The position numbers and the translations under genes are program-made. A stretch of DNA of 64,000 bases from Nansenia antarctica (taxonomy: Eukaryota > Chordata > Actinopteri > Argentiniformes > Microstomatidae): the NCBI GenBank assembly GCA_963989245.1, contig OZ022339.1, positions 40,501,513-40,565,512 of the forward strand, given 5' to 3'. Shown here in pieces: positions 1-11,315 of the stretch; the stretch's first letter is position 1, and each line of letters opens with the position of its first letter. Below the pieces are notes generated by a model. That model worked only from the letters and a program-made list of their open reading frames with translations, ran no database searches and was not told where the DNA came from.

Positions 1-414
1 TTGAGTCTTTAATGAGCATCCCTTGCCAATTCCACAAAATTGCTACACACACACGCACGCCACATAGACACACTACTGCTAATACACAAGACAATCCCAG
101 ACTAAATTAAAATTAAACATAGAGATTGCTACTATTTGCTGCAAACTGAAAGGCATATGCATCAAACCCACACACATACTATAGCTATTCAGTATGCAGC
201 AGTAATATAGTGCTGCTAACTGAAACATGTGTCCATAAGTGAGTAGTGAGACGGGGAGGCTATAAGTACATTGATTGAGATCAGCTAACACTGGTGACCA
301 CTAGTCACAGTCTTTTGGTGGCCTTTTTCTCTGCCTTGTATGACTTGAGATGACAAAAGCCTTGGCAGTCGTTGATAGAGGGAACGGTTGTGATTAACAC
401 GGTTCTTGTGTACA
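1..414. other. Intronic sequence downstream of the last neurexin exon, no feature recognised
   Basis: Only a short CA-rich stretch near 45-75 is visible. With 1136-4604 this belongs to the intron that follows the exon at 4605-4912. In that stretch 2650-3765 and 3860-4490 also show no gene. Confidence 0.6.
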
Positions 415-1135
415 GTACGTGTCACTTCTTAGACCCGCTGTCGTTCATCACCTGCCTCAGATTGACCTCTATGGGAAATGTATCCACCATTCAATCTTTT
501 TTACACCCTACCCTACTGGCAATGATCACTGCAAGCCATTTTTCTTTCTCAAGTTTGCCCCATTATTTATGACTACTGACTGACATAAAAAATGTTTTTT
601 ATACAGGACAGTAGTAGTAGTAGTCGTAGATGCTGGAACTACTGCTGTTACCTAACCAGGACTTTTTCAACGAGAAAGGAGAATGAGGCCATTGTCCCGT
701 GGCCTGGGGTGGTCCAGTGGTCTCACCACCATCTATAGTTCATATGCCCATGTCGGCATGGGTTCGAATCCAGGCCCATGCTGTGCCGACATGCCCTCTT
801 CTCCTTACTTTCCGGTCTGTCTACTCTATCTCTCTATCCAATAAATTGAAAAATATGAGTGGGACTAGTTCCTTTCTCATTGAAAAAGTCCTGGTTCGGT
901 AACAGCAGTAGTTCCAGCATCTACGACTACTACTACTACTGTCCTGTATAAAAAACATTTTTTATGTCAGTCAGTAGTCATAAATAATGGGGCAAACTTG
1001 AGAAAGAAAAATGGCTTGCAGTGATCATTGCCAGTAGGGTAGGGTGTGAAAAAGATTGAATGGTGGATACATTTCCCATAGAGGTCAATCTGAGGCAGGT
1101 GATGAACGACAGCGGGTCTAAGAAGTGACACGTAC
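415..1135. repeat. Large inverted repeat, 266-bp arms around a 189-bp loop
   Basis: The left arm (415-680) and right arm (870-1135) are reverse complements over 266 bp each with only a few mismatches. For example, the block starting gtacgtgtcacttcttagac at 415 is mirrored at the right end. The loop 681-869 carries a tRNA-derived SINE. No TSD is obvious. It may be a palindromic DNA transposon with a later SINE insertion, or an inverted duplication made during repair. Confidence 0.9.
698..855 (+). mobile_element. tRNA-derived SINE in the palindrome loop
   Basis: The head has an A-box-like ggtggtccagtggtctcac and a B box, gggttcgaatccagg. It is followed by a pyrimidine-rich body and ends at caataaattgaaaaat. 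It resembles the SINE at 11151-11315 in its body and tail. Confidence 0.75.
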
Positions 1136-1138
1136 TTG

Positions 1139-1745
1139 TCCACGAGGTCCATGATGGTCCAGTTCTACACGGCCATCATAGAGTCCATCCTCACCCACTC
1201 CATCATCACCTGGTTCCCTGCTGCAACGACCAAGGACAAGGCCAAGTTGCAGCGGGTGCTACGTTCAGCAGAGAGGGTGATCGGCTGTCCCTTGCCCTCC
1301 CTCAACTCCCTGCATGACACCAGGGCTCTGAGGAGGGCAAGGAAGATCATGGCTGACCCCTTCCACCCCGGCCACGGCCTCCTCACCCTGCTTCCCTCTG
1401 GAAGAAGGTTGCGGCTGCCTAAGGCACTGAAGGCCCGCCACAGGCTCAGCTTCTACCCCTCAGCCGCCAGGCTGTTAAATGACTCTGGCTTCCCCCCCCC
1501 CCCCCCCGCCCCCAAGTCTGCCCAGGACTGAACTGGACTCACTGTAAAAAACTCTGCACTGCACTTTACTTTACACCGCACTATCCAATGCACTGTTGTC
1601 TGTCCTGTGTTGTTGTTGTGTTGTCCTGTTTTTTGATATGTGAAAAAAGTATAAACGCACTTGCTGTGGTGACGAAGCAAATTCCTATATGTGTAATGCA
1701 TAGTGGCAATAAACGTTATCTCTCTCAATCTCAAGATGTGTGTAC
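1139..1745 (+). mobile_element. Non-LTR retrotransposon fragment, RT C-terminal end and 3' UTR
   Basis: The frame 1148-1530 encodes the region after the RT palm (FYTAIIESILTHSIITWF, then RSAERVIGCPLPSLNSLHDT and LLPSGRRLR). It is typical of fish LINEs of the Rex1/CR1-like kind and matches the copy at 44003-44925 in arrangement. The 3' UTR runs to caataaacgttatctctctc. It is 5' truncated with no palm or endonuclease. A C run at 1492-1507 disrupts the terminal codons. Confidence 0.8.
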
Positions 1746-1748
1746 ATC

Positions 1749-1895
1749 AGTGGAGCCTGGTGGAGGTAGAAATCGGTAATGCATAGAATAGAATGAGGAA
1801 TGGTTTCAAACACGTGTTTTATACCATTTCTCATTCCATTCCATGCATCACATTAGTGAGCCTGTCCTCCTTCTACCTTCACCAGCCTTCCCTGG
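1749..1895. mobile_element. Palindromic MITE (Tc1-like)
   Basis: The left half starts agtggagcctggtggagg and the right half ends accagccttccctggt. Inner halves pair as aatgaggaatgg and ccatttctcatt. The pattern 'gtggaggctggtgga ... acaggctcattgtaatg' is a familiar fish palindromic MITE. Related half copies are at 49829-49920 and near 63486. Confidence 0.65.
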
Positions 1896-2305
1896 TGTCT
1901 GTATTTTCCCCATGGTTTCAATTGCTCAGTGCTCTGAGTGCTGACGACGGCCCCTGGGTTTTGCATATGCTTTGCCTGTCGTCCGTCCAGAAGAAAATGG
2001 CTAAGTTTGTAATGCCCGACTGAGTCTCTACGGTTTTGTGGGACATCAGGTGTGCACGCTCACAGGTGCAGCAGGGGACCTGCGGCAAATGCCACCTCCA
2101 ATACGTGTGCACTTGTGCAACACCCAACATGGATTTAACAACACAGGCTTGGTGTAAGCATGGGCTCTTATACCATTCCTATGTTCTTAAATCCTACTTC
2201 AGGGAAAATGGTTAACATGTTAACTGTCCATTATTACCTGGTTGCAGCTACTGTTCGGCAGTATAATACATGGTTTGTTCATGTGGAAATGGAAAGGGTT
2301 GCATA

Positions 2306-2647
2306 GGCCTTGTCTACACTTGACACTTAAATCAGACTTCTGTTAACCCAACCTTGATGAGATCACAATCTAATCCCAGTACTGTATGTGCGTTCACATT
2401 TGGTTTTAAAAATGTCCAAATGCTTCACTGAACAGGCTCCCATTGTGACCACATGTGGTTCTCCCCTCACTATATTTAAAAGGTTGTAAGCACTTCCGTT
2501 TGCCGGATTGCTTCTAGATTCAGAATACAAGGCGAGTTCTTAGATCTGAACACAATCAAGCCACAATGCGAGCACCTGTAGAGTTGTTTGTGATCAACTT
2601 ATTCAGATGACCAAAGTCAGATTTAAGTGACAAGTGTAGACAGGGCC
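2306..2647. mobile_element. MITE with TIRs GGCCTTGTCTACACTTG
   Basis: The first about 30 bp (ggccttgtctacacttgaca) are mirrored at the right end (tgacaagtgtagacagggcc). The length is 342 bp and it has no coding capacity. A target site duplication could not be settled. Confidence 0.75.
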
Positions 2648-3764
2648 ATGGAAATTCTATGGGTCACTGTGCTGTTGCTACTACTGTAAACACACACAAT
2701 AGAGTGCGTTTAGGAAGAAACAGTAAGCTCAACTTCACAAGTGTAGATCCAGCATAAGAATGTCATATTTCATAAGAGCCTTTCCAGGATATGGTGTACA
2801 ATGCAGTGGCTTTGTACAACACAGGAGAACGTTGAGGTAGCGAATGCTACGCTAAATATCCCTGGATTTCAGCCACACCGTATGTCAAAGATTCTGTGGA
2901 GAGTTATTGCTTTAATATCATGACCGGCAGCCAAGTCAATTTGTCCTGCAGCGCCTATGAAACGGTCAGTGTGATTATGTTTTGCTTTGCTGCAGAGTTT
3001 TATGGGCTCCCAGTTAAAACGGATTTGTAAAGCGCTTTGTTTCAGCCTTTTGAAAAGTGATGGGGGTTGGAATGACGTTGATGTTGCCAGTGCGAAAGGA
3101 TGTTTTAATTCTAGTCTGTTTGGGAAGGGATCCTTTAATCGGATCTCAGCGTTGGCAACAGTCTCATGAAAGGTGTAGACTTTTTATATTCTATGTTTAT
3201 GTACATTGTGAATCAATAAGTGGTATGGAACAGAGCAATGATTTGACGAGGCAGCACAACTCACCTGTGAAGCACATCATTTCATAACCCAACCCTAACC
3301 AAATGACTCCCCGGGTTCACCTGATGCAGTGGCTGTCTGTCTTTCACAAGTACTCCTTGGTTTGCATATGAAAATGACACACATCTGCTTGAGCGTGACA
3401 ATACCTTCCACTCTGTTCTCATAAACTGGCAGAACACACACATGTTTTCCATAGTCCATGTCCTCATTTACTTAAGGCAAAAAAAGAAAATCCTAACTGG
3501 GCCACGTGGTTATTTGTGGTAGATAGCAGGCAGAGATGATGAAGGGCTTTGGGCTAATTTCTAATATCTAGACCACTGGGTCTCTGAGACTGTCCTGTCT
3601 CTGGGGAAAAGGAGTGTGTGGCACTCGTGTTTTCCTCCCCAGCTGTTCAGGAGACAAGACATGGAGAAGGTAGTCATAGTGGTGAGAGGTATATCTCTTT
3701 CTTAACAGGAGCCAGGAACGAACAGTGTGGGAAAGATCATTTCTACTCTCTGTCTGTCTGTTGC

Positions 3765-3789
3765 TCTCCCTCCCTCCCTCCCCCCCCCC

Positions 3790-3851
<62 letters not shown>
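3765..3851 (+). repeat. C run followed by (CT)n array
   Basis: A run of about 20 C followed by about 25 CT units. Confidence 0.95.
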
Positions 3852-3852
<1 letters not shown>

Positions 3853-4604
3853 TCACTATCTTATCACAGGTTTAAGGTGAAAACAAATGTGTAAAAAGCA
3901 ATTCAAGACTCCAACTAAGAAGGCACAAGAGCATTGATGATGCATACCATGTATAATATATTTAAAGTTGCCAATTAATCCTTGCCTTTGGAATTATGAG
4001 TTTAAAAATATGAACCATGTCTATGCATCACTGCAAACCCATATGTGACACATTCTAATGCTTTGGTCCTCATGTCTGGATCTGATGTAATGATCAGACT
4101 TTTCTTTCGAAAAATGTAAATGCCGTTTTTTCTGTGTAGGGGGCAGGCTAATTTACAACTAGTGGCCAACTAGTGGTCGTTGTGTGTAAATAGCAGCTTA
4201 CCATTGTAAAGACTATGGTCATTTGACCCCCGAGGTGGCTCTTATAGTAGGTAAAAAAGGCACGGCTGTTCTAGTGTTCTAGTGTTAACTAGGTAGCAGT
4301 AGGGATTACTCACCAACGTTTTTTTTGTGTTGTGATTCTCAACATCGTTGAAATGTAGTTCTGTGTTTCAAAAGAAATGTCTGAAGATTTGGATTGGTTG
4401 CCGACATGCAGACCAAATGATCAGACTGTGTCACATATCCTTACTAGGATTACAAAATCACTCTTTAATGTTTTTCTAGAGATAGCTGGCTGGATTGGTA
4501 GCATATATTTCTAATTATACGGTCATCCATGTTAACACTTACAATGCACCCCAGTCAATTGAACCATGCACTGTTCCCGTCGTTTGCCCTCTCCTTGACC
4601 ATAC

Positions 4605-4912
4605 CTGTATGGTGGGTGAAGAGCGGTGTTTTCGGGTTGTGGTCGTAGACATGGTGGTGGTGGTCTCGATGAATGTGGTGGACATCTCATGGGGCATGGC
4701 GGTGGTCCTTGCTGACCCGGCCACATTGGGTACATCGCCCACCAGTCTCACGCTGCCGTTGATCTTGATGTTGGGATTGCCCTCGGCGGCCATGTTGAGG
4801 ACCTTGAGGCCGTTGTAGTACAGGCCTGACAGCTGGCCCTGGAATGGTCGACTGTGGTCGCTCCCACCAATAGTGACCGAAGCCTGGGTGTTGAATATCG
4901 TTAACTGCCGGC
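4605..4912 (-). CDS. nrxn3: Neurexin-3 exon, end of LNS6 domain and Thr-rich stalk
   Basis: This exon is 308 nt, phase 1 to phase 0, with acceptor cttcctccctctag and donor GTATGG. It opens GRQLTIFNTQ, continues through FQGQLSGLYYNGLKVLNMAA and NPNIKINGSVRLVGDVP, then turns into a stalk rich in Thr (EMSTTFIETTTTMSTTTTRK). The first two thirds complete the LNS6 fold; the stalk is the start of the O-glycosylated linker toward the membrane in known neurexins. The final residues TIQ match the exon end seen in NRXN3-type stalks. Membrane and PDZ-ligand exons must lie to the left of the window. The antisense open frame across 4495-4818 is a by-product of this exon's GC-rich coding sequence. Confidence 0.95.
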
Positions 4913-6342
4913 CTAGAGGGAGGAAGACCCAAATGGAGGTAATTCACTTCAGGGTATACATGTATAGACTTCCTTTTTCATGTATGGACCTCCTCTAACC
5001 TTTCCTTTCAGGTCTCATTGTCAGCACAAAACAATGGTCGTTTAAGTTGGTTTATGAGTTGGTTGATCATGCCACATACAGTTTTCTCAACAAAGAGTCT
5101 GTTTGGTATGTATAGCCTCATCTTTCTCTGCAGCTAGGTGATTGTGTGTGTGTGTGTCTGTGGGCGTGTTTGTACTGTACGAGTCCTTGAGAATGAAAGG
5201 ATCTGTCGAGTGTTTCCAGAGGTCATGGGGGGGGGGCTGTAGTAAAAAACATCTGAGGTCTAACTACAAAAAAGGTCATTGAAAGGGCAATAATTAAACC
5301 CCCAATATACAGGGTCACCACTTATGGTGACAGGGGGGGATGTCTTCCTGGATGGGATCACAACATAAAGGTCAGCATGTTGTTATCTGTAATTACGAGG
5401 CCGGGGATGTGAGTTGAGGCAGAAGGCTTGGTGGAGGGAAAGGTCAAAGCTTTATACCTGTCTTCTAAAAAAAAAGGCCGTTTGGGACCCCCCACTGATC
5501 AGCCAAGCTAAAAGGGCAAGAGCACTAAGACCAAAGATAGAAGTCTTGTACAGGAACCAACACAGAAAAAGGATCAGGATCTAAAACAAAATCTAGAAGG
5601 CTGGGACAGGGAAATAATGCGGGCCTACTGCAATGTAGCACTGCAAGTCATTACATCCACTATCTAGAAAGCTGGTAGAGGAGTGACAATGAAACAGGCT
5701 AGGACTAAAATGTAAATAGGGATGGGGCAACATTTAAGAGATTAAAATCAAAGTGAAGAGAAAAGGTCACTGAAATTGAGGGTGACATCGTTCTCAACAG
5801 ACCGTGACAAGTTATCATACTAGAGAAGAGTGACAATTATGATAAGGCAATGATCATAACACATATGGGCAGAAAAAGAGCATGCCGATTCAGGCAGTAA
5901 GTCTTTCTACTTAAATTTAAAATGGAACATGAGTTTAAATGGATGTTGAAGGGACTTTATGATATACAATTAATTTTCTTCATTTTGAAAAGATATCACA
6001 TCCAAAAGGATGCAGCATTCAGCATCCCCATTTCTATGAAAACAAGACAGTTATTAACACATACATATACTTCAATTTAGTTTTTAATTAAAGCAATAGG
6101 ACATCTAAATCTGTTCACGAAATGCACTTACCAGAGTGTTCAAAATACATTCCCAGTCCCTTTAATTGAGTACAGTGATTGTGAATTGTATCGTGATTTA
6201 GATAGTGTTACCTATAAATTAATTATGCTTAGAATGTTTTCAGACTATAGTAAAGTCATACAGTGCTTATTGTAAGAAAGGTTGTATTGAAACATTTGAG
6301 TTTAACAAAAAGTCACAAAGTTGGAGGTTTCATTTTGTTTAC
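4913..6342 (-). other. nrxn3: Neurexin-3 intron downstream of the segment 4 cassette
   Basis: A short intron of 1,430 bp for this gene. It holds no recognisable transposon. On the transcript strand there are UAAA-type motifs at the donor itself (GTAAAC), at 6297-6306 and as a cluster at 6071-6100. G runs occur on the plus strand at 5227-5237 and 5332-5339. Confidence 0.85.
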
Positions 6343-6432
6343 CTTTATCTTGTAGCCACTCCTCTACTGGTCGGACGTATTTGAACGGGATTTTCTTATT
6401 GGCCATTTGAAGGCGCTCATTATCGCTGTTTC
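6343..6432 (-). CDS. nrxn3: Neurexin-3 alternatively spliced segment 4 cassette exon
   Basis: This exon is exactly 90 nt, phase 1 to phase 1, so inclusion adds 30 residues and skipping keeps the frame. The peptide starts GNSDNERLQMANKKIPFKY and ends RPVEEWLQDK. Neurexin-3 inserts at this site have IPFKY and RPVEEWLQ, whereas neurexin-1 and -2 have IPYRLGR and VDEWLLDK, so this exon gives the paralogue assignment. In neurexins, inclusion lowers binding to LRRTMs and some neuroligins and allows cerebellin binding. The acceptor (ttttttaaactttaaag) has a weak pyrimidine tract and the donor is GTAAAC rather than GTAAGT, as expected for a regulated exon. The fish has two nrxn3 paralogues in many lineages; which one this is cannot be told. 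Confidence 0.95.
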
Positions 6433-7128
6433 CTTTAAAGTTTAAAAAACATTTATAGACAGTCAGGTAGTTTATAAACATGTTCAATAAAACACTTTGT
6501 TTTCCTCTTCATGCAAGTATTAAAACAAGGTTTAACCATTTTAAAAGCAGGTTAGAATTTATGTTTTGTTTATGAGAGAACAGTGGGGTTATTAGTATAG
6601 TGGTAATGAACATTTTAGTAATTTGCCGCTCGACTGGTTTTCATGAGGCCTCTTTCAGAGGGGATAAAAGTAAGTAAGTAAGTTTGTATTAGGCTGGAGT
6701 GACTTTACAGTTAAAACGTCAACAAAGGACTTTACAATTAAGGATGTGAAAAAGTAACACGCAGCATGAAAACAAGGACTAAAATAAGTTACTTTTTCAG
6801 ACCCATAACTGCAGAACAGAGGCAAGATGGAAACCAGCAACTCTCCATGCAGGGAACAATATAATGACATATCTTGATTAATCATTTTTAAATAGCATGC
6901 AAAAATGCAACCACTTAAAACAATCAGCATAGTATAGCATCATCACAGATCAAAATGCTTAAGAAGTTATTTTTGGATTCTCAAAAACCTTGATCAAAAC
7001 ATGGAATTGGATATTGCCTTGCGATACAAAACCCCCAAAATATTTTGTGACAAATCTATTGTCAGTGGACAGCATTTGCTTCTTCTTTCCCAGGGAAATA
7101 TCAAGTTCATCTCAGTAGTCATGTGGCT

Positions 7129-7129
<1 letters not shown>

Positions 7130-7180
<51 letters not shown>

Positions 7181-7211
7181 CCTTGTAGTGTGTGTGTGTG
7201 TGTGTGTGTGT
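7130..7211 (+). repeat. (AG)n then (TG)n arrays at the L2 5' junction
   Basis: About 24 AG units, a 14-nt unique link, then about 12 TG units that run directly into the LINE coding sequence. Confidence 0.9.
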
Positions 7212-8479
7212 TCCAGGGTTCCGTCCTAGGGCCCCTACTTTTCTCTCTCTACACCAAGTCTCTTGGCTCGGTAATCTCTTCACATGGGCTCTCCTACCAC
7301 AGCTACGCAGACGACACTCAACTCTTCCTGTCCTTCCCCCCGTCTGATGTACACGTGGCAACCCGTATCTCAGCATGTCTCGCTGACATTTCAACTTGGA
7401 TGGCTGACCACCATCTCAAGCTCAATCTTAACAAGACCGAGCTCCTCTTCATCCCCTGGAAAGCCTGCCCTCTCCAAGACTTCTCCATCACAGTGGAGAA
7501 CTCTACTATAACCCCCTCCCTGACAGCCAAGAACCTTGGAGTGATCCTGGATAACCGACTATCCTGTGCGGAGAACATTGCAGCAACGGCTCGCTCCTGC
7601 AGATTCTTCCTCTACAACATCAGAAGGATACGACCATTCCTTACCAGAGAGGCAGCGCAACTCTTGACCCAGGCACTGGTCATCTCCCGCCTGGATTACT
7701 GCAATGTACTCCTGGCTGGGCTCCCCGCTTCAGCCATTAGACCTCTGCAGCTCATCCAGAATGCTGCTGCCCGGCTGGTATTCAACCTCCCCAAATACTC
7801 TCATGTCACCCCTCTCCTTCGCACCCTGCACTGGCTCCCGATAGCAGCTCGCATCAGATTCAAGACCCTGGTGCTTGCATACCAGGCAGCTAAAGGGACA
7901 GCCCCTGCCTACCTGAAGGAAATGGTAACCCCCCAAACCCCTGCCCGCTCACTCCGCTCCTCCACCTCGGCTGGCCGACTGGCCCCACCTCCTCTACACA
8001 GCAGTCGGGCTGCCCGATCACGTCTCTTCACAACACTGGCTCCCCGCTGGTGGAATGAGCTCCCCACGGCTGTCAGAACGGCAGAGTCACTACACATCTT
8101 CCGTCGTAGACTGAAGACCCATCTCTTCAGGTTACATCTTAACTGCTCCTCCTGAGACATCTTCTGACCCTCACCACTACGTCTCCTAAAGACACCCGCT
8201 TTCCCCTCTACTGTGTCCCTAAGAACTTCTATTGCCCCCCTTGTACTGTTTCTCAGTTTCTCCAGTAATATATAAAAAACAAAAAATGTTTTAGGAGAAG
8301 GCGATAATAGGGAGAAGGTTTTTTCTTCTATCAGTGGCCCCGGGCCCGAGCTAGAGTACTCTTCCTGCAACGAATGGTGGACTGCTGATTCACATGCTTA
8401 GTATTCAAATGTATTGATTGTAAGTCGCTTTGGAATAAGGCGTCTGCTAAATGCCAAAAATGTAAATGTAAATGTAAAT
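7212..8479 (+). mobile_element. L2-type LINE 3' half, RT frame still open (copy 1)
   Basis: The frame running to 8155 starts in the RT palm (QGSVLGPLLFSLYT) and contains the catalytic YADD motif (HSYADDTQLFL), then the thumb and C-terminal region (LDYCNVLLAGLP, ARLVFNLPKYSH, LHWLPIAARIRFK). The stop is at 8153-8155. The 3' UTR ends in gtaagtcgctttggaataag, gcgtctgctaaatg and a short TAAATG repeat, the diagnostic L2 tail. Endonuclease and the N-terminal RT are missing, so it is a 5'-truncated dead insertion even though the remaining frame is intact. It is antisense to nrxn3. A second copy lies at 58401-59602. Confidence 0.92.
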
Positions 8480-8617
8480 GTGTGTGTCTACTGTATAGTC
8501 TACTAGATGTATCAACATCGTCTTTATTTGGTGAAGGTTGTATTTTTTGTTTCGTTCACACCATTCATCAAGGAAACAGTGAGAGGTTGTGAGCTGTGTA
8601 TGAATGGAGGCAGTAGG

Positions 8618-8637
8618 GGGGGGGGGGGGGGGGGGGC
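8618..8637 (+). repeat. G homopolymer run
   Basis: A run of nearly 20 G. Confidence 0.95.
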
Positions 8638-8940
8638 AAAGAAGTGGGGTTAAATATGATTTACTGTAGTGTTGGTGAACAGCCATGGCCTGCTGTTTCT
8701 ACAACAGTGTCAAGTGGAGAAAGAAGACAAGGTACCATCAGTGGGGATGGGCTGCCACAGGGTGCAGTAGGGGCCTTGTGTGTCTAGGGTACAACCAAGT
8801 CAGAAAGACCATGGCGTGTTACTGTCTACAGACTGACAGCTAAGAGAGAGGACATAATGCCATAATGGATGGTTGTAAACTCGTTGAGCAATGACTTCAA
8901 CATCACTTCACATTTGCATCAGCTGCCATCAAAACAAAGA

Positions 8941-9367
8941 GGCCATGGACGCAAAATAATGGCACCCCTGCACTTGTCAGATAATGCACCACTTCTCCCA
9001 GAAAATTGTTGCGATTACAAATGCTTTGGTATTCCCATGTTTATTTCTATTGTTTGCATTGGAACAACACAAAAAAGCAGAGAAAAATAGCCAAATCTGA
9101 TATGATTCCATGAACTCTAAAAATGGACTGGACAAAATGATTCGCATTATTGACAAATTATTGACAAAATTGTAAGAAATAATTGTATTTCACACATGTA
9201 ATGCTCCTTTAATTTGTATTTAAACTCAACAACACTTTTTTGTGTTGTTCCAACGCAAACAAAAATGATATAAACATGTGAATACCAAAGCATTTGTCAC
9301 TGCAACACCTTTCTTGGAGAAGTGGTGCATTATCTGACAAAAGTGCAATATTTTTGGCCATGACTGT
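8941..9367. mobile_element. TIR element, Tc1/mariner-like MITE
   Basis: The arms 8941-9077 and 9232-9367 are mutually inverted (cattatctgacaa, ataccaaagcatttgt, tgtgttgttccaa) at roughly 80-85 percent by eye. The right end 'aatatttttggccatgactgta' is the familiar fish Tc1/mariner-like terminus. The centre is AT-rich and non-coding. Confidence 0.75.
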
Positions 9368-9485
9368 ATATCTTTAGAATGATTCACTCTGTGTATACTC
9401 TGTATGAATCTGAATAGGTAGTATGAAGAGCACCCTAGTTTGAATAACAATCTTAATAGCAATCATCATCATCAGGTCCCTGGCC

Positions 9486-9487
<2 letters not shown>

Positions 9488-9518
<31 letters not shown>
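9488..9518 (+). repeat. (TG)n microsatellite
   Basis: About 15 TG units. Confidence 0.95.
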
Positions 9519-9521
<3 letters not shown>

Positions 9522-11150
9522 ACTCTCTCGTACCTCTGTTACATTGCTATTCCCCTCTCCTCTATCATTCCCTAAAGTCTCTATTTCTAAATGCCCCCCC
9601 CCCTGTATTTTTCCCCTGAGTTGGACCACTGACAGCATTCATTTGCGTTGGGTTCTTTGACTGTCCCAGAGGACAGTCTCGGCCTCCCTCTCACTCCATT
9701 CCTTCCTTTCTCCCTCCCGCCCTCCCTCCCTCCCTCACTTACACCCCTCTCTCCTGACTGCCTTGTCCATGGCTCTGAAATGGGAGCCTCATTCCGGAAG
9801 ATTTTCCCTCAGTATCTTCAGGAGACAATGGCAGAGAGGGGCCCTTTATCAGACAATCCGCAGCAGTTTCATTTAATATAAGGATTAGACGGGCAGCTCA
9901 TACTGAACGGATTATCTGTTCCCCCCGCTACCCAACTCTCCCCGCTGCCCCCCAGGACAGATTTATACAGGGGCGCCAGATTCTGTTTCTGATAGCAGTA
10001 ATTGTATTTGGCTTGTAGGATGGCGCCTTTACCTTAAATCCTCCTCGCTGATACAGTTGGCCCCAAGGTGTTTATTACCAATCTCTTACTCTCTCTCTCT
10101 TCTTTCTCTTTCTCTCCCTCACTCTTTCCATTTCACCTCAGCATCCTCTTCTTACACTCCCCCCCCCCCCCCCACCAAGTCACTCTCCCTCTCTGTCTTT
10201 TTCTGTCTCGAAAGTGTTTGTGTTGTCAGGTTATCCGAAATTGACAGCGGATCCATGTTGGGTGTTCTTTCTCCTCTCCGCAGTGCGGTAGCATCACAGA
10301 TTCTCTGTTGTATCTCTATCCCTTCCCGCGGAAGAGAAGACATCTCAGATGCCAGCCACGCGTGTATGATTCCGACAACCAAACGTCCTCCGGGCGGCTG
10401 AGAACCACAGGAGACTCCTCCTTATCATATCGCAGACAGAGGAGAGAACGAGGTCGACTGACCTATCCATCAATCTGATCTATCCTGATAGAGGGTCAAT
10501 TCTCCATACCGATCAAGTTCTGAGACGCCGCCTTCATAATTTTTTGCTTGTCAAAAGAGGCCTCAGAGGCAGGTTGTATTGTGTACAACCCCCCCCCCCC
10601 TCCATCTCCATTGTGTGCTGAGGAGACGGCGGTAGCGGAATGAGTGAGGGAAAATAAACCTGAGACGGTGCAACTGTCACATGCTGCCTTAGCCTCATTC
10701 ATATGAAACAGGGCGGCTGTGAAAATGAAAGCAATCATCCTCAAACACGCCGTGTGGCTTCTGAATGCTGCTCCTGATAAGTCGGTAGGAGGCTCTGCTT
10801 TTTCAAGGCAATTTGCTGTGGAGTAGTTCTGTTTTATTTGTCTCCTCTTTCTCCTCTCCTCAACAACAGGCGTGACTTTGGCAATAGATCCCTATCTGTA
10901 CTACACTATGCGTTTACCTAAGAAGAATCCTTACAGGAAGGATGGAAAAATGGAAAGAAGGAGTTATTAAGTCAAGTTATTCATAGGACAGCATTGGTGC
11001 ATTGAAAGCACATGACGGGTCTATCAAAAAACATGAAATCATGGCTAAATTCTCAGACATCTTCTGGTAAACTGTCCCTATGCCTACATACTCTCAACTC
11101 TTCCAACCTCAGACGGGCATCTATTTTTTCTGAGTGGGGCAGTCCCACTC

Positions 11151-11315
11151 ATATTATTCATTTTATTGACAGATACAGTAGAGATTTAGACAGGAAGGAT
11201 GGGTGAGAGAGAGAGGAGGGATGACATGATGCAGGATATGTCCCCGGCCGGAATCGAACCAGGGACCCTGCGGTTGCATGGTCAACGTTTAACCCGCTAC
11301 GCCACCTAAGCGCCC
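11151..11315 (-). mobile_element. tRNA-derived SINE
   Basis: On the minus strand it starts gggcgcttaggtggcgtagc (A box region) and has the B box ggttcgattccgg. It continues with a CT-rich body and ends ctgtcaataaaatgaat. It is related to the SINE at 698-855. Confidence 0.8.

Noticed and set aside
4262..4290. piggyBac-like end (ctagtgttctagtgttaa)
   Set aside because: A matching left end with TTAA was not found upstream, so only a weak terminal resemblance remains.
4495..4818. Plus-strand open frame of 107 codons
   Set aside because: It is antisense to the neurexin exon at 4605-4912 and shows no family resemblance.
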